NCBI RefSeq assembly: GCF_003569805.1
Contig: NZ_KZ984051.1
Span: 971,606-1,035,605, forward strand
DNA length: 64,000 nucleotides
From: Microbacterium halotolerans
GTDB lineage: Bacteria > Actinomycetota > Actinomycetes > Actinomycetales > Microbacteriaceae
Reading direction: 5' to 3'
The notes under the pieces are model-generated. The model saw nothing but the letters and a program-made list of their open reading frames with translations, ran no database searches and was not told the DNA's origin. The stretch's first letter is position 1. Each line of letters opens with the position of its first letter. This document shows positions 9,377 through 17,813 of this stretch, piece by piece. Made by a program: the position numbers and the translations under genes.

Positions 9377-10786
9377 TCAGGGGCGGGGGAGGTAGCGGTA
9401 CACGTCGAAGGTGCGGGCGACGACGGCTCGCAGGGAGTCGAGGTCGCCGTCGACGATTCCTGCGGCGCGTGCCTGGATGAGCAGGTTGCCGACGGCGGTC
9501 GCCTCCACGGGGCCGGCCTCGACCGGGACGCCCGCGCGGTCGGCGGTGAGCTGGCAGAGCAGCTCGTTCAGCGACCCGCCTCCGACGATGTGGATCGTCT
9601 CGACCGGCACGCCCGACAGCTCCGACGCCGTGCGCACGGCGCCGGCGAAGGCCTCGGCGAGGCTCTCGATGATCGAACGGGCGAACTCCGGCTTCGTACG
9701 CGGCACGGGCCGACCGTGCTCTGCCAGCCACACGGCGATGCGCTCCGGCATGCCGCCGGCCGGCATGAACACCGGGTCGTTCGCGTCGAAGACGCCGACG
9801 GCGCCGTCGACCTGCGCCGCTTCGGTGAGGAGCTGCTCCAGATCGATCCGCTCGCCGTCGCGCTCCCACTCCCGGATGGTCTCGCTCAGCAGCCAGAGTC
9901 CCATCACGTTGTGCAGGAACCTGGTGCGCCCGTCGACCCCGCCCTCGTTGGTGAAGTTCGCCTCGCGGGCGGCGTCGGTGAGCACCGGATGCTCGGTCTC
10001 GACGCCGACGAGGCCCCAGGTGCCGCACGAGATGTACGCGGCGCGGTCGGCCTTCATCGGCACGGCGACCACGGCCGATGCGGTGTCGTGCGACCCGACC
10101 GCGACGACGGGGGCGCTGCCGCCCAGTTCCTTCGCCACGTGCGGGAGGAAGGAGCCGACGCGCTCGCCGGGGGCGACGAGCCGCGGCAGCACGCGCTCAG
10201 GCACGCCTATCCGTGCGGCGAGCTCGGTGTCCCATTGCTTCGTCGTGACGTCGAGCAGCCCCGTCGTCGACGCGTTCGTGCTCTCGGCGACCCGCTCGCC
10301 CGTGAGCAGCCAGCCGAACAGGTCCGGCATCAGCAGCACGGCATCGGCCGCGTCGAGCATGCCGTCCTGCCGCTCGCACGCCAGCTGGTACAGGGTGTTG
10401 AACGGCAGGAACTGCAGCCCGTTGCGCCGGTACAGCTCCTCGAACGGCACCGCCGCGTGCACGGCCTCGACGCCGCGGGCGGTCCGTTCGTCGCGGTAGT
10501 GCATCGGCGTGGAGAGCATCCGATCGCCGCGCAGCAGTGCGTAGTCGACCGCCCACGAGTCGACGCCGATCGAGGCGACATCCGGGGCCGCGGCGAACGC
10601 CTCGCGCAGTCCGGTCATCGCGCCGCGGTACAGGGCGAACAGGTCCCACTGCATGCCCGACGGTGTCGTGACCGGATCGTTCGCGAACCGCCCGACCGTG
10701 TCCATCCGGAGCTCGTCGCCGTCGAAGCTGCCGACGATCACGCGCCCGCTCGTTGCGCCGAGGTCGACTGCGGCGACGGACGTCAT
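9377..10786 (-). CDS. rhaB: Rhamnulokinase
   Basis: 469-residue FGGY kinase that phosphorylates L-rhamnulose at C1 with ATP. The N-terminal phosphate loop is DLGATSGR (residues 8-15), and the rhamnulokinase-type GSHDTAS (231-237) holds the catalytic Asp234. GGGSLNELL near residue 400 is the adenosine-binding loop. Its ATG overlaps the stop of a 46-codon gene (ATGA), which itself follows rhaEW by 68 bp, so the three are read as one operon. The pathway is completed by RhaI at 34.6-35.7 kb. A copy of the 68-bp repeat follows the stop. Confidence 0.94.
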   Translation of the reverse strand: MTSVAAVDLGATSGRVIVGSFDGDELRMDTVGRFANDPVTTPSGMQWDLFALYRGAMTGLREAFAAAPDVASIGVDSWAVDYALLRGDRMLSTPMHYRDERTARGVEAVHAAVPFEELYRRNGLQFLPFNTLYQLACERQDGMLDAADAVLLMPDLFGWLLTGERVAESTNASTTGLLDVTTKQWDTELAARIGVPERVLPRLVAPGERVGSFLPHVAKELGGSAPVVAVGSHDTASAVVAVPMKADRAAYISCGTWGLVGVETEHPVLTDAAREANFTNEGGVDGRTRFLHNVMGLWLLSETIREWERDGERIDLEQLLTEAAQVDGAVGVFDANDPVFMPAGGMPERIAVWLAEHGRPVPRTKPEFARSIIESLAEAFAGAVRTASELSGVPVETIHIVGGGSLNELLCQLTADRAGVPVEAGPVEATAVGNLLIQARAAGIVDGDLDSLRAVVARTFDVYRYLPRP

Positions 10787-10923
10787 CGGGCCGCCTCCGA
10801 CACAATGCAGTCAGCTCCCGCGGCAGCGGCGGAGATCGTCCCGAACCGACCGCTCGAAGCGCGGATCGACTGCGTTGTGTCGCGGCGTGCGTGCTTTCCT
10901 CTGTCGGCGACCGTCGATGTCAT
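10783..10923 (-). CDS. 46-residue hypothetical protein coupled to rhaB
   Basis: A short gene between rhaEW and rhaB that a length filter would miss. It begins ATG at 10923 with a GAGGAG site five bases upstream, runs 46 codons without interruption, and its TGA overlaps the rhaB ATG in the ATGA form used for translational coupling. The product starts MTSTVADRGKHARR and ends IVSEAAR. It has no membrane segment, no signal peptide and a basic N-terminal half. I do not recognise it. It may be a genuine microprotein or simply a leader whose translation sets rhaB expression. rhaB itself has no good ribosome site of its own, which favours the coupling role. Confidence 0.6.
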   Translation of the reverse strand: MTSTVADRGKHARRDTTQSIRASSGRFGTISAAAAGADCIVSEAAR

Positions 10924-10991
10924 CAGATCTCCTCGTGGGTTGTGGGCTCGGCGGCTGTCGCGAGTTGCTTTCGAGGCGGCCGCCGCACGGA

Positions 10992-13043
10992 TCAGCGGAC
11001 GAACGCCTGCGCGACGCCGGAGTCGACCGGAATGTGCAGCCCGGTCGTGCGGCTCAGCTCGGGCCCGGTGAGCACGTACACCGCGTCCGCGACGTTCTCC
11101 GGAACGACCTCGCGCTTGAGGATCGTGCGGTTCGCGTAGAACTGACCGAGCTCCGACTCGTCGATGCCGTAGGTCTTGGCGCGGTTGGCGCCCCAGCCGC
11201 CGGCGAAGATGCCGGAGCCGCGCACGACGCCGTCCGGGTTGATGCCGTTCACGCGCACGCCGTGCTCGCCCAGCTCGACCGCGAGCAGCCGCACCTGGTG
11301 GGCCTGGTCGGCCTTGGTGGCGGAATAGGCGATGTTGTTCGGCCCGGCGAACACCGAGTTCTTCGACGAGATGTAGACGATGTCGCCGCCGAGCCCCTGC
11401 TCGATCAGAGCCTTCGCCGCGGCCTTCGATACGAGGAACGAGCCCTTCGCCATCACGTCGTGCTGCAGATCCCAGTCGGCGGCTGTGGTCTCCAGCAGCG
11501 ACTTCGACAGCGAGAGCCCTGCGTTGTTGACCACCAGGTCGACGCCGCCGAAGGCGAGCAGCGCCTGGTCCATCGCGGCCCGCACCGCCTGTTCGTCGGC
11601 GACGTTCGCCGCGACGCCGATGGCGACGTCGCAGCTCCCGAGCTCTGCCGCGGCGGCACGGGCCTTGTCGAGGTCGAGGTCGGCGATGACGACGCAGGCT
11701 CCCTCGGCGGCCAGGCGGGTCGCGATGGCCTTGCCGATGCCGGATGCCGCTCCCGTCACGAAGGCGATGCGGCCGGCGTGGGTCTTCGGCTTCGGCATCC
11801 GCTGAAGCTTGGCCTCTTCGAGCGCCCAGTACTCGATCCGGAACTTCTCCTCGTCCGAGATCGGTGCGTAGGTCGACAGCGCCTCAGCTCCGCGCATCAC
11901 GTTGATCGCGTTGACGTAGAACTCGCCTGCCACGCGGGCGGTCTGCTTGTTCTTGCCGTAGCTGAACATGCCGACCCCGGGCACCAGCACGATCAGCGGG
12001 TCGGCGCCGCGCATGGCGGGGCTGTCGTCCGTCGCGTACGCGTCGTAGTAGGCCGCGTAGTCGGCGCGGTAGGCCTCGTGCAGCTCCTTCAGCCGTGCGA
12101 TCGAATCCTCGACCGACGCATCGGCCGGCAGATCCAGGATGAGCGGCTTGACCTTGGTGCGCAGGAAATGGTCGGGGCAGCTGGTGCCGAGTGCGCCCAG
12201 TGACGGGGCCTTCTCCGAGGCGAGGAAGTCGGTGACGACCGCGTCGTCGGTGAAGTGCCCGACCATGGGGGCGTCGTGCGAGGCGATGCCCCGGATGGTC
12301 GCGGCCAGCGCCGCCGCCTTCTCACGGCGCTCGGTCTCGGGCAGCGCTTCGTAGCCTGAGCGCACGGCGCCGAACGGGTCGGCCTTGCCGTTCTCCGCGA
12401 TGTATGCGGCCGCGGTGTCGATGATCCAGAGCGAGTTCCGCTCGCTCTCCTCGCTGGTGTCGCCCCATGCCGTGATGCCGTGGCCGCCGAGCACACAGCC
12501 GACCGCCTGCGGGTTCTCCTTCTTGATCGCGGCGATGTCGAGTCCGAGCTGGAAACCCGGGCGGCGCCACGGCACCCACACGACCTTGTCGCCGAAGATC
12601 TTCCCCGTCAGCTCCTCGCCGTCTGCGGCGGTCGCGATCGCGATGCCGCTGTCGGGGTGCAGGTGGTCGACGTGCGCAGCGTCGACGAGGCCGTGCATGG
12701 CCGTGTCGATCGACGGCGCCGCACCGCCTGACCCGTGCGCGCAGTAGTCGAACGCGGCGACCATCTCGTCCTCGCGGTCGATGCCGGGGTAGACGTTCAC
12801 CAGCGCGCGCATCCGGTCGAGGCGGAGAACGGCGAGGCCCTTCTCCTCGAGCGTGCCGAGGTCGCCGCCCGAGCCCTTCACCCAGAGCAGCTCGACGGGC
12901 TCGCCGGTGACGGGGTCGGTCGCCGTGCCCTTCGCCGACGTGTTGCCCCCGGCGTAGTTGGTGTTCTTCGGGTCGGAACCGAGTCGGTTCGAACGCGCGA
13001 TCAGATCGGCGACGGCGGGGTTGGTCGGTGCATCGGTGGTCAT
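10992..13043 (-). CDS. rhaEW: Bifunctional rhamnulose-1-phosphate aldolase / L-lactaldehyde dehydrogenase
   Basis: A 683-residue fusion. The N-terminal class II aldolase domain (about 1-400) cleaves rhamnulose-1-phosphate to DHAP and L-lactaldehyde; zinc ligands are the histidines of HVDHLHPD (124-131) and His188 in GGHG, and GGNTSAKG binds phosphate. The C-terminal short-chain dehydrogenase domain (about 420-683) has TGAASGIG (430-437), NNAG, and YSATK (Tyr573, Lys577), and would oxidise lactaldehyde to lactate. This is the RhaEW type of Bacillus and rhizobia rather than the single-domain E. coli RhaD. ATG 13043 has GGGAG upstream. It is the first gene of the operon, preceded by a clear promoter and the DeoR regulator. 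Confidence 0.94.
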   Translation of the reverse strand: MTTDAPTNPAVADLIARSNRLGSDPKNTNYAGGNTSAKGTATDPVTGEPVELLWVKGSGGDLGTLEEKGLAVLRLDRMRALVNVYPGIDREDEMVAAFDYCAHGSGGAAPSIDTAMHGLVDAAHVDHLHPDSGIAIATAADGEELTGKIFGDKVVWVPWRRPGFQLGLDIAAIKKENPQAVGCVLGGHGITAWGDTSEESERNSLWIIDTAAAYIAENGKADPFGAVRSGYEALPETERREKAAALAATIRGIASHDAPMVGHFTDDAVVTDFLASEKAPSLGALGTSCPDHFLRTKVKPLILDLPADASVEDSIARLKELHEAYRADYAAYYDAYATDDSPAMRGADPLIVLVPGVGMFSYGKNKQTARVAGEFYVNAINVMRGAEALSTYAPISDEEKFRIEYWALEEAKLQRMPKPKTHAGRIAFVTGAASGIGKAIATRLAAEGACVVIADLDLDKARAAAAELGSCDVAIGVAANVADEQAVRAAMDQALLAFGGVDLVVNNAGLSLSKSLLETTAADWDLQHDVMAKGSFLVSKAAAKALIEQGLGGDIVYISSKNSVFAGPNNIAYSATKADQAHQVRLLAVELGEHGVRVNGINPDGVVRGSGIFAGGWGANRAKTYGIDESELGQFYANRTILKREVVPENVADAVYVLTGPELSRTTGLHIPVDSGVAQAFVR

Positions 13044-13067
13044 GAGGCTCCCTGTTTGTTTGTGTTG

Positions 13068-13096
13068 ATTCTTACAGGAAACAACAAGCTTGACAA
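13068..13096 (-). promoter_or_regulatory. rhaEW promoter
   Basis: On the minus strand, -35 TTGTCA (13096-13091) and -10 TAAGAA (13074-13069) are 16 nt apart, 25 nt upstream of the rhaEW start. The spacer holds TGTTGTTTC (13086-13078). It resembles TGTTATGTTTC at 13983-13993 upstream of the DeoR gene itself, so this word is a candidate DeoR-type operator half-site. Confidence 0.6.
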
Positions 13097-13137
13097 CCCG
13101 GATGCCATCCCCCGCCGGTGAACACTCCGCCCACCGT

Positions 13138-13200
13138 CGCTCAGGTGCGGGAGGACGCCGCTTTCCCGCGGGGTCGGCGGCACTCTTACGCACCTGAGCG
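13138..13200 (-). terminator. 63-bp hairpin between deoR and rhaEW
   Basis: Perfect 12-bp ends CGCTCAGGTGCG (13138-13149) and CGCACCTGAGCG (13189-13200) enclose a 39-nt loop that can itself fold through GCCGC/GCGGC. It starts two bases after the deoR stop and lies 42 bp upstream of the rhaEW -35. It therefore most likely ends the deoR transcript and insulates the rhamnose promoter. Confidence 0.6.
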
Positions 13201-13201
13201 G

Positions 13202-13963
13202 CTATCGGATGCTGACCAGGCCGCGGAAGGGAGCCAGGCGGGGGTCTGACGGGTCGAGCTCCGTGATGAGCGTGTCGATCTGGCCGGTCGACAGAGTGGC
13301 GGCGGTGGAACGGCCGCCGAGCTTGGCCGAGTCGAGGCACAGCACGACGCGATTGCTCGCGCGCGCGAACACCTGCTTGACCTGGCTCTCGATCAGCGAC
13401 ACCTCGCTGGTGCCATGCTCGGCGTCGAACCCCGTCGAGGACAGGAAGAAGAGCTTGTACAGCATCGACGCGGCGCCGGCGCAGGCGACGGGGCCTACGA
13501 GGCTGCCGGTCGACGGCTCCGCCTCCCCTCCTGTCAGCACGGTCTGACCCGCGTGCGCCGCGCGGAGCGCGACGTAGTTGTCGATCGAGTTCGTGGCGAT
13601 CGTCAGCTTCGGCCGTGCATCGAGATTGGCGGCGATGGTGCCGACCGTGCTCGACGCATCGAACGCCACAGCGCCGGTCGTCGGCAGCAGATCCGCGGCC
13701 TTGCGCGCGATGACCTGCTTCGCGCGCGGTCGGGTGGCACGGCGCTCATCGAAGTGGCGGGGTCGCTCGATCGCGACGGCGCCTCCCCGTACGCGTCGCA
13801 GCTGACCGGACAGCTCGAGTTCGTCGAGGTCGCGGCGCACCGTCATCTCCGACACGTCGAGCTGTGCGGCGAGGTCGGTCAGGCGAGCGGCGCCCTCGGT
13901 GTCGACTGCAGCCAGGATCGCCGACCTGCGCTGTTCGCCGTCGACCGTTCGGTTCGTCGCCAT
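13202..13963 (-). CDS. DeoR/GlpR-family sugar-phosphate-responsive repressor
   Basis: 253 residues in the usual DeoR layout. An N-terminal winged helix (about 8-60, with LAAQLDVSEMTVRRDLDEL as the recognition region) precedes a DeoRC sensor domain of the ribose-5-phosphate-isomerase fold (about 75-230, with FDASSTVGTIA as the phosphate-binding loop). It sits upstream of rhaEW in the same direction and divergent from the second rhamnulokinase-like gene, so it probably controls both, responding to a sugar phosphate of the rhamnose pathway. The ATG has AGGAG six bases upstream. The role in rhamnose control is inferred from position. Confidence 0.88.
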   Translation of the reverse strand: MATNRTVDGEQRRSAILAAVDTEGAARLTDLAAQLDVSEMTVRRDLDELELSGQLRRVRGGAVAIERPRHFDERRATRPRAKQVIARKAADLLPTTGAVAFDASSTVGTIAANLDARPKLTIATNSIDNYVALRAAHAGQTVLTGGEAEPSTGSLVGPVACAGAASMLYKLFFLSSTGFDAEHGTSEVSLIESQVKQVFARASNRVVLCLDSAKLGGRSTAATLSTGQIDTLITELDPSDPRLAPFRGLVSIR

Positions 13964-14080
13964 GCGGACTCCTGTTCGAATCTGTTATGTTTCACACCGT
14001 AGTTCACGATATCGAGGATGTCATTCACGTGACGCCCGGGATGAACCGTGGCGGACGAGCGCAAAGGAGCGGAGGGTCGA

Positions 14081-15517
14081 ATGGCTCAACGGGGTACGGC
14101 GGGGCACTTCGCCGCGATCGATCTCGGCGCGACGAGCGGCCGCGTGATCCGAGGCGTCGTGAGCCGAGACAGAATCGAGCAGGTCGAGGCATCTCGGTTC
14201 GCCAACCGCCCCGTCATGCTCGACGGCACGCTGCACTGGGACGTGCTCTCGCTGTGGCGCGGCGTGATCGACGGGCTCTCCCATGCGGTGAGGGACGCCC
14301 CGCAGCTGAGGTCCGTTGCGGTCGACACCTGGGGCGTCGACTACGGGCTGCTCCGCGACGGCAGGCTGATCGCGAACCCCGTGCACTACCGAGACGCCCG
14401 CACGGCGGACGAGCTCGAGCGCGTGCACGCAGCGATGCCCGAGGCGGATCTCTATGCCCGCACCGGTGTCGAGCCGCTCGCGATCAACACGATCTACCAG
14501 CTGGCGGCCGAGGTGCGCGGCGGGCTGCTCGACGTCGCCGACACGGTGCTGCTCACTCCCGACCTGTTCTCATACTGGCTCAGCGGCGCAGCGGTGGCGG
14601 AGCAGACCATCGCATCGACGACCGGTCTGCTCAGCGCGGCTACCGGAGACTGGGACGACGGCGTGCTCGCAGCCCTCGGACTGTCGCGCGATCTGCTGGC
14701 GCCGATCACCCGGCCGGGCGAGCGCATCGGTGCGCTGCGCAGCGACGTCGCCGCACAGATCGGTGCGACGAACCCGATCGACGTGATCGCCGTCGGCGCG
14801 CACGACACCGCGTCTGCCGTGGTCGCCGTGCCCATGCCGGCCAGCGGAGGTGCGTTCATCTCGTGCGGCACGTGGGGACTGGTCGGCGTCGAACGCCGTG
14901 CCCCCGTTCTCACGCCGGAGGCGCTGGCCGCCGGTGTGACGAACGAGCGCGGCGTCGACGATCGGTTCCTCACGATGCGCAACGGCATGGGCCTGTGGAT
15001 CCTCAGCGAGACCCAGCGCTGCTGGGAAGCGGAGGGCGAATCGGCGGACATCCGGATGCTCCTGGCCGAGGCAGAGGACGCGCCCGTCGATGTGACGGTG
15101 TTCGACGTCGAGGACGCGCGTTTCCAGCCACCGGGCGACATGCCGGCCCGCATCGCCGCGTGGTGCGCCGAGCACGATCTGCCCGCTCCGGTCGGTCGGG
15201 GCGCGGTCGTGCGCTCGATCATCGAGTCGCTCGCCCAGGCGTTCGCCGAGGCGGTCGCCGAGATCGGCGCGCTGAGCGGCGAGCCGGCGACGCAGATCAA
15301 CGTGGTCGGAGGCGGATCGCGCAACGAGCTGCTCTGCCAGCGGCTGGCCGATCGCTCGCAGCTGCCCGTTCTCGCCGGCCCCGTCGAGGCCACGGGGCTC
15401 GGCAGCCTGCTCGTGCAGGCGAGAACCGCCGGAGTCGTCGACGGCACGATCGAGGACCTCCGCGACATCGTCATCCGGACGTTCTCACCGAGGCTGTTCC
15501 GCCCGCGCTCGCTCTGA
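14081..15517 (+). CDS. Second rhamnulokinase-like FGGY kinase
   Basis: 478 residues, clearly paralogous to the RhaB at 9.4 kb: DLGATSGR at 14-21, the same GAHDTASAVVAVPMP core with Asp242, and GGGSRNELL near the C terminus. I chose ATG 14081, which has GGAGGG four bases before it, over GTG 14048. It is followed 38 bp later by a class II aldolase, the partner expected for a 1-phosphate ketose. Two kinases of one family in one locus suggest either a redundant rhamnulose route or a related deoxyketose such as fuculose. Sequence alone does not separate these. Confidence 0.85.
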   Translation: MAQRGTAGHFAAIDLGATSGRVIRGVVSRDRIEQVEASRFANRPVMLDGTLHWDVLSLWRGVIDGLSHAVRDAPQLRSVAVDTWGVDYGLLRDGRLIANPVHYRDARTADELERVHAAMPEADLYARTGVEPLAINTIYQLAAEVRGGLLDVADTVLLTPDLFSYWLSGAAVAEQTIASTTGLLSAATGDWDDGVLAALGLSRDLLAPITRPGERIGALRSDVAAQIGATNPIDVIAVGAHDTASAVVAVPMPASGGAFISCGTWGLVGVERRAPVLTPEALAAGVTNERGVDDRFLTMRNGMGLWILSETQRCWEAEGESADIRMLLAEAEDAPVDVTVFDVEDARFQPPGDMPARIAAWCAEHDLPAPVGRGAVVRSIIESLAQAFAEAVAEIGALSGEPATQINVVGGGSRNELLCQRLADRSQLPVLAGPVEATGLGSLLVQARTAGVVDGTIEDLRDIVIRTFSPRLFRPRSL

Positions 15518-15555
15518 CGGGCGCCAGACATTCCGCTTCAGATGAAGGAGACATC

Positions 15556-16326
15556 ATGACCGCAGTGCTGAGACCGGGGCTCGTCGGCGAAGAGCTCGTC
15601 GATCTCACCAGGCGACTGGGTGAGCCGGCGCGCGACCTCGTGATCCTCGCGGAGGGGAACACGAGCGAGATGATCGACGACGACCGGATCGTCGTGAAGG
15701 CATCCGGATCATCGATGCGCGACGCGCAGCCCGAAGCCTTCGTGTGCGTCGACCTTGCACCGCTCGTCGAACTGCTGCGCGACCCGGATGCCGACCAGGC
15801 GCGGCTCACAGCGGAGCTGACGGCGGGCGAGGCCGACGGGCGCGAGGTGCGCGCGTCGATCGAGACGCTCGTGCACGTCGCAGTGCGGGCTGTGGCCCCT
15901 GTTCGGTACGTGGCGCACACCCATCCCACGGATGTGGTCGCTCTGCTGTCCAGCACGAACGCCGAGCAGGCCTTCGCCGAACCCGTCTACACCGACGAGC
16001 TGATGACGCTCGGACGCCCGCTGTACGTGCCGTATGCCGTTCCGGGCATGAACCTCGGCCGGGTGTTCCTCGAGCGCCTCGAGGCCTACCAGCACGCGCA
16101 CGGCGAGCTGCCGTCGCTCGTGCTGCTCGGCAACCACGGCATCGTCGCGATCAGCGAGACGGCCGCGGGAGCCGAATCGATCTCGCTGATGGCCGTCAAG
16201 AGCGCACGCGTGCGCTCCGGGGCGCACGCCTTCGGCGGCCTCGCCCCGCTCACCGGCACCGAGCACTACTTCGACCGCCCGGACTTCGCCTCCCGCCGCG
16301 CAGAGCTCGCGGGGAAGGGCGAGTAG
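15556..16326 (+). CDS. Class II aldolase/adducin family protein
   Basis: 256-residue zinc-dependent aldolase of the fuculose/rhamnulose-1-phosphate group. The phosphate loop EGNTSEM is at 33-39 and metal ligands are in HTHP (121-124) and His194 of LGNHGI. It starts at ATG 15556 with AAGGAG six bases upstream. It probably cleaves the product of the preceding kinase to DHAP and an aldehyde. It differs strongly from the aldolase half of RhaEW, so it is not a recent duplicate. Some members are sugar-acid decarboxylases or oxidases rather than aldolases, so the reaction is tentative. It converges on the SIS gene 7 bp away. Confidence 0.82.
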   Translation: MTAVLRPGLVGEELVDLTRRLGEPARDLVILAEGNTSEMIDDDRIVVKASGSSMRDAQPEAFVCVDLAPLVELLRDPDADQARLTAELTAGEADGREVRASIETLVHVAVRAVAPVRYVAHTHPTDVVALLSSTNAEQAFAEPVYTDELMTLGRPLYVPYAVPGMNLGRVFLERLEAYQHAHGELPSLVLLGNHGIVAISETAAGAESISLMAVKSARVRSGAHAFGGLAPLTGTEHYFDRPDFASRRAELAGKGE

Positions 16327-16333
16327 CGGCGAA

Positions 16334-16888
16334 TCACTCCAGGTTCGTGTGGCGGGCGCGCATCGCCTCCGCGTCGTCGCCGCGCAGATCGCGCACGCGG
16401 CGGGTGATCAGGTCGACCAGCACGAACATGCCGATCTCATACGCGCTGCCCATCGGCAGCGCAGCGTCGCTGCCGGCGTCGCGCGCCATCGTCTGCGCAT
16501 CGATCACGAGCACCTCGTCGGCGCGGTCGGCCGGCTCGATGTCGGGTTCGGCGGTCAGATACAGGATCTTCGCGCCCGCCTGCTTCGCCGTGTCGGCGAT
16601 CGCGGTGACCATTGAGATCCGGCCCGGCCCGCAGCTGAGGATGACGAGGTCGTCCTCACCGAGGTGCGGCACCGTCATCTCGCCGACGGCGTGGGCGTCG
16701 ACCCCGGCATGGAACAGCCGCATCACGAGGCCCTTCATCACCAGCCCTTCGCGCCCGCCCGCATAAGCGGCGACACTGCCGGCGTCCGCGATCATCCGGG
16801 CGGCACGGTCGAGGGATTCGGGCGGCACGCTCTCCACGGCCGAGGCGACCTCGGCGACGGCGCGGGCGGCTTCACGGGTCACTGTCAT
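16334..16888 (-). CDS. SIS-domain protein, 6-phospho-3-hexuloisomerase-like
   Basis: 184 residues, the length of stand-alone SIS isomerases of the HxlB/PHI group. AYAGGREGLVMKGLVMRLFH (41-60) matches the PHI substrate loop, and LVILSCGPGRISMVTAIAD (81-99) is the second SIS loop. PHI enzymes interconvert hexulose-6-phosphate and fructose-6-phosphate, but no hexulose-phosphate synthase is nearby. A different aldose/ketose phosphate is therefore likely, perhaps for the pathway of the neighbouring kinase and aldolase. ATG 16888 has GGAGAG upstream. It is probably controlled by the IclR protein encoded upstream in the same direction. Confidence 0.75.
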   Translation of the reverse strand: MTVTREAARAVAEVASAVESVPPESLDRAARMIADAGSVAAYAGGREGLVMKGLVMRLFHAGVDAHAVGEMTVPHLGEDDLVILSCGPGRISMVTAIADTAKQAGAKILYLTAEPDIEPADRADEVLVIDAQTMARDAGSDAALPMGSAYEIGMFVLVDLITRRVRDLRGDDAEAMRARHTNLE

Positions 16889-17042
16889 GGGAGCTCTCCT
16901 TCTCCTGGCCGCGTCGGCGCGGCCGTTTCGGTGCGGGTGGCGGCAGGTCGCTGGGAGTCCGGATGTCGGAACGTCCGAGACAGGATTCCGCAGGCCGGAC
17001 CGATGCGGCATCGGACGGGACTCGACGGCATGGTTGTGGTGG

Positions 17043-17813
17043 TCATGCCTGCCGTGGCTTGAGATCTTCGGCGAACTCATCGAGCGCGGCCCCGAGCGCG
17101 GCGAAATCGACATCCGCCGATGGGGCGATGTGCACGGTCGCGACGACCGCGCCGCCGCGTTCCCTGCCAGGTGAGACGTACGCGTTCAACTCGAGATTGC
17201 CCGTCGAGGAACGCGCAGGCGCTCGTCGTCCCATGTCGTGCCCGCAATCGTCGGGAGCCCGCGTTCCCCTCTCGCTCGAGGCCCATTCCCTCAGCGCATC
17301 CTCGTCGGGAGACGACTCGGGGAACTCGTCGAGCGTGCGGCGAAGGTCTTCACGGGGCACGGCCAGAAGCACGGGCTCCGCACTGCCACCGTCCCACAGC
17401 GGCAGCCGGCTCCCTGCCCGTGGTGTGTACGGCAGCACATGGGCGCCGAGTCTGACGGCGATGCAGACGTTGTGCGCGCCGATGAGGGACTGCAGCGTGA
17501 CGGTGTGCTCGTGCAGCACGCTCGAGCGCTCCCAACCGATCCCGAAGCGCCGCACCGTCGCGATGTCGTCGACGAACCCCGAGGCGATCTCCGTGAAGGC
17601 GCTGCCCAGGATGAGGTCGTCGCCGCTGCGGGCCAGCATGCGCTCGTCGAGGAGCGTTCCGATCAGGTCGCTGGCGCTGCTCTTGGCCAGTCCGGCAGCG
17701 CGCGCGAGATCGGCCGGCCGCGCGCGGCGCTCGAAGGCCAGCGCGTCGAGGACTCCCAGCGCGCGCCGTACGGCCGGTGCGCGGCCGCCGCCCTGGTCTG
17801 ATGTCATCCCCAT
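17043..17813 (-). CDS. IclR-family transcriptional regulator
   Basis: 256 residues with an N-terminal IclR winged helix (about 14-70; LARAAGLAKSSASDLIGTLLDERML contains the recognition helix) and a C-terminal IclR effector-type domain. Its start overlaps the end of the upstream regulator by 10 bp in the same direction, so the two are cotranscribed. GGAGGGG lies eight bases before ATG 17813. Two IclR-type regulators in tandem is unusual. One may act on the SIS gene downstream and the other on the divergent ABC operon. Confidence 0.8.
   Translation of the reverse strand: MGMTSDQGGGRAPAVRRALGVLDALAFERRARPADLARAAGLAKSSASDLIGTLLDERMLARSGDDLILGSAFTEIASGFVDDIATVRRFGIGWERSSVLHEHTVTLQSLIGAHNVCIAVRLGAHVLPYTPRAGSRLPLWDGGSAEPVLLAVPREDLRRTLDEFPESSPDEDALREWASSERGTRAPDDCGHDMGRRAPARSSTGNLELNAYVSPGRERGGAVVATVHIAPSADVDFAALGAALDEFAEDLKPRQA

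Noticed and set aside
13864..15500. Apparent 820-codon plus-strand protein covering the second kinase and the aldolase.
   Set aside because: Only its last 256 codons are protein-like (the class II aldolase). The rest is an out-of-frame reading of the kinase gene.
17028..17050. CATG-based hairpin at the end of the IclR gene as terminator.
   Set aside because: The stem is short with a bulge and overlaps the coding end; no downstream support.
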